From the NCBI RefSeq assembly GCF_003945595.2, contig NW_024104293.1:62001-126000 (forward strand): a stretch of DNA of 64,000 bases. Reading direction: 5' to 3'. The stretch is from Pipra filicauda. Lineage: Eukaryota; Chordata; Aves; Passeriformes; Pipridae. Below the pieces are notes generated by a model that saw only the letters and a list, made by a program, of their open reading frames with translations, was not told where the DNA came from and did not search any database. Positions 25,001-35,076 of this stretch are shown one piece after another; position 1 is the first letter of the stretch; every line of letters begins with the position of its first letter. Position numbers and translations under genes: made by a program.

Positions 25001-26750
25001 AGGGAAAGAGAATGGAATTTGGATTCCCTGAACTGTAACTCCAAACACTGATGTGCACTTTGACCACAGTGCTTGTGTTTGAGAGGCTGCAGGGACACCT
25101 GCAGCTAAAAATAAGGGTCAAGGAAATGATGTTCTGCCTGTGGCAGAGATGTCTCAAAAACGTTCCTTTTCAGATCCTCAAACTGCCTTTCTGCATTCAA
25201 AAATTCATTTTCACTTTGAGATACAGAGGGTTTATTATCCACTTCAAGTCTATTTGTTTTAGCAAGGAAGAGACACCCTGAGTGGCTGAAAAGCAGTGCT
25301 TGGAAATGGCCGATTACCTTCAGTACTTGCAGCTGATGTCTCGCAGCTCCTCTAGACACGGGAGCTTCCTCTCACATACAGATAAGGGCTGCAGCACAGA
25401 CACACACTGGGAAGGAACTCTGCCAGCCAGCACACGCTCTGCATTTCAACAGCTCTGGTCAACAGCAGCACTGTGCTGAAGGGTACCACCATCAGAAACA
25501 TTCTGGGTGGAAAATATCTGTGTGCAGGTCATTTTTGTTATGCAACATAACTTAATGCCTGAACAATGAGATCTCTGCTACCAAAGACTGTCTAGGCTAA
25601 ATGAAACCACCTGTATATCCCCCCAGCCACAATGAGGATCAGATAAATGGGGCAGTGACACTGCCCAGCCAGCTGGGACAAGGCCCTGCTCTGGGTAACA
25701 CAGTTCCTGTGGGCAGCAGCGTTTTTTCCAGCACAGAATTTATTCAGTGGTTTGTTCCTCACAACATAACAGCTCCAAGAGGTTCTGTGTGTCTCACATA
25801 TACACATTCTGACACACAGCATTTGGTGCTGAAGGTTTTCTATGTCTCCTTGGTGACTATGCAAAATTCAAGGTGCACATCATTCACTCTGATTTCGATC
25901 TAACCCATACCCACAACAATTTCAGAGCTTGGCTTGCATTCCTCAGCACGTCACAGCAAGAGAAGAGAAGGGTGAGCAGGAAGACAAGCACAGCCTTCAC
26001 CACCATCCCCGTGACAACAGGATCAGACGTTCAGGATAAATTCCCCAGGGATTTTCTTGCATCACTTAGCAGAGAAACAGCCTCTCCCAGCTACACAGTG
26101 TTAGGGTTTGCTTCCAGTCTTGGTTACGCTGGAACTACCGCAGACCTGTCTCACAATTGCCAACACAAGGCCAGCAACTGATTGGTAACCAGGTTCAAAT
26201 TATTGGTTTACCAGGGCTGTAAAACCTGTCACATTCAACATTTTTAGTCCACAGCTTTTAGCTAATAAACCCCTGGCTCAATATGTCATCCAAACCCGCC
26301 ACAAGGCTGGTGAAACCAGCTGTCTGCCAGACTAGATTCCAGCTCTTCTGAGTAATCAAGCCATGTCTCATCCCTGTCACACTGTGCCCAGCATGAAAAA
26401 TCATCTCCTTCCTGAGATGGAGGATGGGGGCTAGATCACAACTCTGAACCATATGCCAGGTAAGCAAAGAACCTCACATTCTTTCAGCCCATGTCCTATG
26501 TGTTCATATTGTTTTAGATTAACTCTGTGCCACAGTATCAGTAAAACTGTAATGTTGTCAGACTTCACATCGCATCTTTAAAATCAGCGCTGGGTTTTTC
26601 TCTGATGTGTAGGGAGGTCCCTGATGCTCAAACACCTTTCATTACTTTTATCAGTATTTCAAACCTACATTGTATTAAGAGCAATTACTTTTTAGTGCAT
26701 TACTCCACTAGCAGAAAATAGATAGCTTTTCTATATTAAAGCTGATCCAT

Positions 26751-27045
26751 TATGGACCTGTTGGAGCAGGTCCAGAGGAGGCCACGAAATTGCTCTGAGG
26801 ACTGGAGCTGCTCTGCCATGGAGACAGGCTGGGAGAGCTGGGATTGTTCAGCCTGGAGAAGAGAAGACTCCAGGGAGAACTTAGAGCCCTTTCCAGTGCC
26901 TAAAGGGGCTGCAAGAGAGCTCAAGAGGGACTGGAAAGGAATAGGACAAAGGGGAATAGCTTGCCATGGACAGAGGGCAGGGTTAGAATGGGATGGACTT
27001 TGCGGTCACTGAAACCCAAACCATTCTGTCATTCTGTGATTCTAT
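26751..27045 (+). mobile_element. CR1 LINE 3' fragment, internally deleted
   Basis: The plus strand shows CR1 3' sequence: GGACCTGTTGGAGCAGGTCC, GAGGAGGCCACGAA, TTGTTCAGCCTGGAGAAGAG and the 3' end ATTCTGTCATTCTGTGATTC. The part between about 26980 and 26990 is shortened relative to normal CR1s, where several hundred bases would lie, so the copy has an internal deletion. It lies antisense to the host gene. Confidence 0.9.
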
Positions 27046-30000
27046 ACTGACACTGAGGGCTCCACGGTCCCTTCTGTATAGTTTTATCTATACTTTTGTC
27101 TGCATTTCAGCAACTAACACAATTTTTACCACATCCTCTCAAAAGCCTTGGCTTTTTTTGCTTGCCCAGCTCTATCAACAAAACTGCTAAAACCCTAAAA
27201 AAAACACGTTCTTTCAAGCTGCACATTAAATAATAAGCATTTTGAAAATACCAGTGGGACAGTGCCCAACTCCAAGGTACCAGAAAGGCTCACTGAAGCA
27301 TGGCACAGTGTTTTAGTGCAACAACTAATCCATGCTCTGCTCTGTTATCTCTCTAATCCTTCATCTGCTGAGCCAGTTCCCTCCACGCCTTGAACGAATC
27401 CAGGTTCGGCCTTATTTGCACTGTTCATCCATTTGAGTGTTGCCTCTGGAAGTTCAGCCTGAGTGTGGACAATCTGTGTGCTTATTCTTGCCTACACACT
27501 TGGCTTCTGGGGTCTCCAAGGTAATGGACAAATAAATATGGCATCTTACTTGTACCCTGATATTGGAACTCAGGGTTACTTTGGCAACTCTACCTTGGAG
27601 CAAAAGCACAACACCCTGAGCGTTGTCTTGGCACAGCTTAACACTCTGCTCCAAACCAAACCACCTGGATTGTTCTGCTTTACAAGACCAGCATCACCAG
27701 CATTCCAGTCAACAGAGGAGGCTGTTGGTGAGCTCATGTTGACATAGGTAGAAGGAAGCAACAAAGAAAAAAAATGTGTGTATTAAACAGTGCCTGAAAG
27801 CACAAGCTCAACAAGGTAAAACCACTGAAATACATTTTCCAACTTCAGCACACAAATTCTTCTGAGAATTGGGTTCAAAAAGAATGAAAACAGTTGTAGA
27901 CAATGAAGACAGAATGTCTGTAACTAAGACATTCACCTGCATCTTCTAGGAATCAAGAAACTGGACTTCTATAAAGACAAACTGCCTTTTCATTTAGTTT
28001 CAGTACTCCTTTCAAAGTCCATGACTGTACTGACCATATATGATCAATAATGTCTAAAAACTTATTTCAAGTTTCTTCTCCCAAATGGGCTTGTAATGGT
28101 GACAGAAACAGAAGCTGAGTTTCTCAAGTGCCCAGAAAAACTCGATTTTCCTGAAATTCTTTTTAAGAAGAAATTGAGGAAGCTGCAAAATATCCTTCTT
28201 TTGAATGTTTCAATATTCTGTTCTTATTTAAAAATGTCTATTTGAGACATTGATTTAATAATTCTTTCATGATACAATGACAATAAAGAGGTGGCAAGAA
28301 GAAATGCTTTCAGACATGAATAAAAAAATAAAATCATCAGGAAATAATATAGGGTATTAATTAGGAACAAATAAAGCAGTAATTAAAACCAAATGCAGAA
28401 GGAAAAAAAAAGTTCGAATTCTTTCTTGAGTTCCATTAGGCTGGATGAGATTATAAGCATATGGAAAAGAAGAAGATCCCTAAGTGTTGCTCCTATGTAT
28501 TAATAATTAGAGCTCAAAAGTAGTTATGAGTCATTATTGTCCAGAGAACAGCTCAGCTCTGTCGGAAATCAGGCTGCAAGTTTTTATGCAGAGCACAAGC
28601 ACGGACAGAAATAGCAGACAAGATCTCTGGGCCACTCATGTTTGTTTTTAGTAAATCCTTAAAACAGCAGAGACTCCCTCAGAGCAGAACACCCTGCACT
28701 GCCAACATTTAGGCTCCACCAATCAACCCATCTGGTTGATTTGGTTGGTGAGCTGAGACCAGGAACCCACACAAATGCTCTGCAGAGCTGATAAGGATCC
28801 AGCTGATAAACTGGTTCCACACCAGCATCATTTTATAACCTGTAGGTCCCATTTTATTCCTTATCTATAGGTCTGCTTAATAAAAGTAGCTTTACAGTTA
28901 TAAGAGTCTTCTCTAGCACTGCTTTCACTGCCATATGAGAGATTTATTTTCTTAAAACCCAACCCCCCCACCTGAGGAGTATCTGACAGCCACAAACATG
29001 AATTAAAAAGCTCAGGAAATGGGTCAAAAAGCTATTGACAAAAGGAATCATTATTCAATGACAGATTTCATTTCTGGTTAATGACATTCTGGGTGTTTTC
29101 TGGGAATCATCAAAGATGCAGCTCTATCAAACACTACATCAGAGGCCTGGAAGTGAAAGATACAGTCCTGCTAATGGGATTTGGGGATGACACACGGATA
29201 GAAAGAGCAGTGAAGAACAAGAAGAACCAGAAACTGCACACATATATATTTGGATTCCTGGAAACAGCTTCCTCAACTGAAACACACCACTGTGCCAACT
29301 CCAGAACAAATGCCCACAGGACTTAACTACAGCATGGAGCAGTAGTTCTCCAGCTGGGGTGGAATCCCATGAAGAGATGGGATCAGTCCCAGGGATTTGG
29401 GACTTCTCCAAAAAGTTTGGAAACTTCTGTGCTCTCTGGGAAGCACAGGGGATGGGAGGCACATGCTGGGAAAGCAGCCTGCCCTCAGCTGGGCAAGGCC
29501 TAGCTCTTCCTCTACAGCCCTCTCCCTCTTGCCTCACTGCTTGATGGCAAGCTGACCAAAATAATCCTGCAGAAATATGTTCATTTCGTTGTTTTTAAAA
29601 ATGGTAATTGTATCAGCACTGCCCCACAAGCAGCGGCATCAGCACCGCTCAGGAGGCCACACAGAGCAGTGTGGGACTGGGAATAAACACTGGCACAGGG
29701 AGAATGGCAGGGAATAACACACCACCTTTGCAGTGCCAAAAATGTGACTCCGCTGTCAGAGCCAGGCTGCAGCAGAACAGCTTGTGGGAACCCTGGGATG
29801 CATAAGGATAGGGGGAAAAGGAAGGTGACTAGGGAAGGTTAACGCTGGATCATCACCAAGATCAATACTGGAATACTGCATCTAGACCTGGGAGATGCAG
29901 TTGGGAAAAAAAAAACGAAGAGGATGTGGAGCAGAGCCCCTGAACTGTTTTGGGCAGGGTGTAAATGCCTTGCAGCAGGAGGTTTAAGATCCTCAGTTTG

Positions 30001-30299
30001 CACAAGGGAGCTGCTCCAAAGGCAAGGATCTGGCAGCTCCTGCCCCACAGAGAAGGGAGGGACAGAGATGAGACAGCTCCTTGAGACAGCCTGAGAGCAG
30101 GATCCCTCCTTCTCTTGGGCAGGGAAGGCTCAGACAAGGATTATATCTGCTGGAAAGAGCCAAGTCTCCTAACAGTGACCACCCAAACTCCCTTCTCCCT
30201 CCTCTGGCAGCAGCACCAGCAGAAATGCCACCCAGGGAAAAATGGGCTCCAAAAGATTAAGTGCTGCCAACTCCTCCACACAGGCAGAATTAGAGACTC

Positions 30300-30480
30300 A
30301 AGGAAAAACTGAGATTGGAAGGGCCCTCCAGCAGGCACACAAGACCAACCTCCAGCTCAGGCAGGGACAGCTTCATAGTCAGAGCGTGCTCCTCCTGAGG
30401 GCCTCCAAGGATGGAGATGCCAAGGTCTCCCTGGGCAGAACTGCTTTCCCTTGTGCTGAGCCAGAACTGGCGTTGCTGCA
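30300..30480 (-). mobile_element. degenerate CR1 LINE fragment
   Basis: GATTGGAAGGGCCCTCCAGC, CCTCCAAGGATGGAGATGCC and CTCCCTGGGCAGAAC are diverged forms of the 3' part of CR1 in minus orientation. It is older than the copies further right, judging by mismatches and the loss of the terminal repeats. Confidence 0.6.
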
Positions 30481-30879
30481 AATCATGAGCGTTCCTTGTG
30501 TTGTCACTGCGTGACTCTGAAAGTTTGGCTCCCTCCTCTCTAGGACCTTCCTTTAGGTGGCAGACCACAGTTAGCCTGAAAAAGAGAAAGCTCAGGAGGG
30601 ATATAAGCTGCCCCGACCCCCCCATCCTTCCTTGCTGTGGTCAGTGCCCTGCCTTCCCAGCAGTCCTCTGCTGTACCCACCTGAGGCTGTGACTATCCCT
30701 GTTCTCCAGGGGGCTCAGAACTGCATGCAGGAGGTGAGGTGCAGCCACACAGCTGCTGGGTGGAAGAGGACGACCATCCCACTTGGCACCTGCCTGTGCA
30801 CAGCCAGCCTTGGGCACTGCAGGCACACTGCTCACTGCTCTGGTCATCCACACCACTCCCAGCCTGCACTGATCCTGTC

Positions 30880-30990
30880 CAGACATTTGGTCCCCAGCCT
30901 GCATAGATGATGGAGCTTTTCCTTCCCAAGGTTTTGCATTTGCCTTGCTGGACCTCAGGCAAGTTCCTCTCAGCCCACCACTTACCTTCC
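30880..30990 (-). mobile_element. possible old CR1 LINE fragment
   Basis: GGTTTTGCATTTGCCTTGCT and GGACCTCAGGCAAGTTCC followed by CAGCCCACCACTTACC resemble an internal CR1 3'-UTR segment in minus orientation. The match is from memory and weak. Confidence 0.35.
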
Positions 30991-32236
30991 AGCTTCTGCC
31001 ACCCAAAAATCAGTGTGTCTATGCCTGAAGATGCTGAACACTCTCAGCTCTGCTATCAACCCCTAGAAATGTTCAGCTGCTGCTGGGTAGACTTCAACCC
31101 ATGGACCACTATACCCTGTGCTCTTCCAAGGCCACCTGAGTTTTTCACTGGCTTTGCAGTTCATCACCTGCTCTGAATCTCCTCAGTTTGGCTTCAATGG
31201 GAAGCTGAGAGCCTAAAAATCCTTGTGGCAGAGTCTCCTGCATGTAACCACCAATTATTTCTGTGGAATGGCCGATAACTTCCCCGAACAGAGAGCTAAA
31301 CACAGTAAGGCAGGCAGGCAAATGGAAATACAGTGAAGCTTTCCAGAAAAACGTCCTTCAGCTCTGGATTAAGAGGATTATACCACTTAGAATAGCATCT
31401 TTATAACCCCTTGAGTCCAAGTTTTCTGTAGATAAGCTGAGAATTGAAATTCCCCAGAGTAAAGCTGCTCAATTCTTGCACAAGCTGCGCAGCAGTCCAT
31501 TCTATGTGCTGCTTTGCATATCTGTGCAAGGTAGTTTCAGAACAACTTGAAGTTTTGAAAGCAAGACCACACAGCAAAACAACTGTGTGTCATGGTCACA
31601 CTGCAACATGACTAATTTTATTAAAATATGTATTGGGGGATTGCTGTCACACAGTGTTGCTTTGGAGCAGATTTAACAAAACCTTATCTCAGCTCATCCA
31701 CGTTTTGTTTAATTGTTTACAAACACCAAAGCAATGCTACAAAAACACTGCTATGCTTTCCAGTGAAAAATCCACGTTTTCCATTGAAAAATACAGCTGG
31801 AAGTGATAGGACCTGGCCAACAGCAGGTAATTCTGATTGTGCCCAAGGAGTTCATACTCGTGTGGCACTGGATGTGTCAGAAGGTCACGCAGGGCTGGCC
31901 TAAAGCACAAGGAACTCACGTAGCTGTCACCTGGCCTGGCTTGGCTTTGGAGTAAAGCCTTTATCACCTCATGTGGCGACACGTGGCTCTCTGAGCAAGA
32001 GGGACTCTTGTGCACCCTGGCCCACTGCACAACCCACAAGAACTACAAGGGTCACCAGCAGTGCCAGAAATCTTGCCCCAAGACCATCCTGGCATACAAA
32101 CCGCAGAACAGGATGAAAGCCTTTGCAGAAGTATTTTTTTAAACTATTCTCTGCAACCTGAGCAGCATGTTAGAAACGCCTTTAAAAATAAACAAAACTA
32201 GATTTTGCAAACCAAGACATGAACCCCAGATTGTAA

Positions 32237-32290
32237 AATACCTGTGCTATTAATATGAACTCTATTAATACCTGTGCTATTAATATAAAC
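32237..32290 (+). repeat. 30-bp tandem repeat, 1.8 copies
   Basis: The unit beginning AATACCTGTGCTATTAATAT recurs exactly 30 bases later with one change near the end. It is a simple local duplication within the intron. Confidence 0.9.
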
Positions 32291-32680
32291 AAACCCTCCA
32301 CAAATCCTTCCTGCAGAACGTCCCTTTACATACAGTACATACCTTAGTGCAAACTGGTGAAATGACCACGACAGAGTCAACAAGGTTTGCCCCAACTTAT
32401 CCCAACTGTCAGTTTGTCCCATGATTAAACACAGCAGCAGAGAACTGAGAGAAACTGAGTCATCAAGTCCTGTCCCTTTGCAGGACAGACTCCCACACAT
32501 TGTCTAATCCTATCATAATCCTGATGAGCTTCATCTTAAACCTCCTCAGGTTGTTTGCACCATTATTTGCTTACTTAATATCCTTCAAAACCAGTTAAAA
32601 GAGCAGTTAAGTATTTCCTGTGTAAACCCACCAAAAAACATATTTCTTAATTTATTTACTAGTACATAATGCACTGAGAC

Positions 32681-32789
32681 AGAATCCCAGAATGGTTTGG
32701 GGTTGGAAGGGATCTTAAAGACCATCTAATTCCAACCCCATGCTGTGGGCATGGACACCTTCCGCTAGACCAGGTTACTCAAAGCCCAG
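32681..32789 (-). mobile_element. CR1 LINE 3' fragment
   Basis: The plus strand begins AGAATCCCAGAATGGTTTGG and continues GGTTGGAAGGGATCTTAAAG and CCAGGTTACTCAAAGCCC, the reverse complement of a CR1 3' end. About 110 bp, 5'-truncated. Same orientation as the host gene. Confidence 0.9.
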
Positions 32790-34552
32790 TGTTAACACCC
32801 AAACATGTTCATGCTCTTTGATTCAGGAAAAAAAAGCAGTTGATCAGAAGACACCCTTACACTAAAGTCTGTTATTCAGATCTTCTAAATAATAGTAATA
32901 ACAATACTGTTCCTCCCACAGTTGTTCTCTGTTTACAAGGAGAGAAGTAATTTTTAAAAAGATGTTAGTTCATTCTATTTTCAGAGTGGCAAAACTCAGC
33001 TGGAGCTGTAACGTGGTGCTTCCAACACCAGTTCCTCTCTCCCCTGGTCACTCGCAGCTGATCCAGCAGAATCCAGAGATCCACAACGCGATTCCTGTTA
33101 CTAGTGCTCTGCAGAGCCCATCGCTGAGCCCACCACAGCAGCATTTCCCAAAGGTATGAACTGCAGGGTAAACCACCCATGAGATGTTTTCTTACCACAG
33201 GGATTTTAATTTAACAACTGCAAGTGCTGGCTCTAGAACACATCAGCAGTTCAGGGCAGGAGGCTCCCAGGAAACCCCACTGTCGTCATCGCTTGCTCCG
33301 AGAGACTCATCCCAAGAGCCTCTCCCAGAACCGACGGTGCCTGGCTCCAGTTAATCCTATTGCAACACCAGGACCTGTCTGCGGGGAAGGCACTGCTCTG
33401 GCCTTCCAGGCAAAGCAGTACCTGCTGCCACAGCAACCAGCTAAGGCAGAACGAGTGGAAAGGATGGGGAATGGTGGCTGGATGGTGAATTACGGGATAA
33501 TTAAACATATCCAGCATGGGAAAAGCATGTGACTCCTGATATGCTGGTTAATCAAAGCCTGCTTGGAGCCCAGCCTCCAACCAGGTCATATTAAAGCTCA
33601 CAGTTCTGTCTATGCTGAATTTCCATATTTATTGCCTAACTGCTGTAATGGACCTTGGAAATTCTGGCCTAGAGGAGGCCAGAGACAGGAAAAAAGCACC
33701 ATAATAGAACACCTCCCTTTGTCCCAGCTGAGGAACCACCTGGATACAAACACACACACAGCCTCAAATCTGCACAAACACGTGCTTCACTGGGCTGCTA
33801 AATAATAGACTGATTTGTATTTAGCCTGAAATATCTGCTTGTACATTAAGCTGAATGCATGCATCTTTATTTCCAAACACTTCCTCTGACCGCTTCTAGG
33901 CAGCCTGGCTCCCACATGGTCTCAGCTGGAGAATCTGAAACCAAAGCTGAACTTCGGCACCAAATTTCAGAGCCTGCAGCTCCCTCCAAGCACTCCCTCC
34001 AGGAGGGAGGAGGATGACCACACTCTACATGGCGTTTACATAAAGAGATATGCTGCTTATGAAGTGGTTGTTCAGCTACAAGGTTTTCACAGGTATTTAT
34101 GCTGGTTGCAGAACACAGAAGGGGAACATCACCATTCCCAGGGAAGTGATAGACTCTCTTAGATTTAGTAACCTGCACCCCCAGAACCAGCATCTACCCT
34201 GACCCTTTAACTGACATTCTAAGACACAGAAAGTGTTTGCACCACTTAGCGCCTACAGCTGGAGAAGTTCAGTCATTTGCTGGCTTAATTATTTCAATTA
34301 TTTAAAAAATACTATTTTAACTATGATCCTGCTGAGCAAACCACTTTCTTGTAAACTTAGCAGCCCAGGAAGATATTTTAAATAATTTCATCTCTTCTGA
34401 AACGTTTTTATTTTGTTGATGCATGACAGCAATTTTCTGGAAAAGGCATGAAAAGAGAAACTAAGGAATGAATAGTTTTCAGCAGAAGGACCTAACTCCA
34501 GGACAGAGTATAACCTTAAGCATTACTGGCAAGGAGCAAGAGCAGCACCTAC

Positions 34553-34663
34553 CCCAGTTTTGGGCTTGCTGACTGCCACCAGGTTGGCCAGGAAGTCCTC
34601 CTCGCAGAGCTGGCTGAACACATGGGCATCGTAGGCCACCACGATGGACACCTCTTCCATCAT
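34553..34663 (-). CDS. RABGAP1L: RABGAP1L alternative first coding exon (short, TBC-less isoform)
   Basis: Encodes 37 residues starting MMEEVSIVVAYDAHVFSQLC and ending SKPKTG, then donor GGG|GTAGGT in phase 0, exactly the phase of exon b. I recognise the related N-terminus of a short mammalian RABGAP1L isoform that lacks the PTB and TBC domains and joins the same VPTKK exon. The predicted protein is 309 residues (37 + 31 + 37 + 35 + 28 + 24 + 66 + 51). Both ATG codons (34661-34663 and 34658-34660) have A at -3; the second also has G at +4. The frame stays open upstream to about 34993, but that stretch has no protein-like conservation I recognise, so I treat it as 5' UTR. Confidence 0.88.
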
Positions 34664-34910
34664 GGTGCCGCAGCCGCCGTTAGCGGCCCGGGCAGGTTGA
34701 CAATCCCAGGCTGAGCCCTGGCTCAGTTCCGTGGCTGTTGTCCACACCCACCTGGAGACGCTACTGGGGAAGGAGTGTCCCGAGAGACAACATGACCCAG
34801 CAAATCGGCTCCCGCAGGGGGTTGTCCTGCCCGGGGTGCCTCTGGGATCATGGGAAGCACACCTGCTCACAGTGCCAACACCCGGCTCGCAAAGGGATCG
34901 GCTGCAGCCT
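34664..34910 (-). promoter_or_regulatory. RABGAP1L: CpG-enriched 5' UTR/promoter-proximal stretch of alternative first exon
   Basis: At least a dozen CpG dinucleotides occur in about 245 bp, five of them within the 35 bp next to the ATG, against a CpG-poor intronic background. This supports a transcription start region for the short isoform. Exact start unknown. Confidence 0.5.
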
Positions 34911-35070
34911 GGGGAAGCCAGGGAACCTGTGCTGATTCCAGGATTAGGCTGAGCATGAGAAAGCAGGAGGCAAACCAGGTGAGTGTTAAGCAAGAAAAGA
35001 TCCGTCAGCGCTCGACAGAAGGACTGGAATCACTGCTGTTCTTCTCCAACTTGGTAGCAATCGTTCATTC

Positions 35071-35076
35071 TTTATA
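35071..35076 (-). promoter_or_regulatory. TATA-like box upstream of alternative first exon
   Basis: On the minus strand the sequence reads GATATAAAG about 410 bp upstream of the alternative ATG. If used, transcription would start near 35045 and the 5' UTR would be about 380 nt. Position and sequence are suggestive only. Confidence 0.25.

Larger units (their letters stand above)
19037..34552 (-). other. RABGAP1L: RABGAP1L intron between alternative first exon and exon b (15.5 kb)
   Basis: Intron for the short isoform and the 3' part of the 41-kb intron of the long isoform. It contains CR1 LINE pieces (26751-27045, about 30300-30480, about 30880-30990, 32681-32789) and a 30-bp tandem repeat (32237-32290). 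I found no GPR52-like single-exon receptor ORF, which in mammals lies inside a RABGAP1L intron; it is presumably further upstream or elsewhere. Confidence 0.85.

Noticed and set aside
29840..30110. Possible CR1 or LTR-like sequence
   Set aside because: A few phrases resemble the interior of CR1 3' ends, but the order and identity are too poor to call without a library search.
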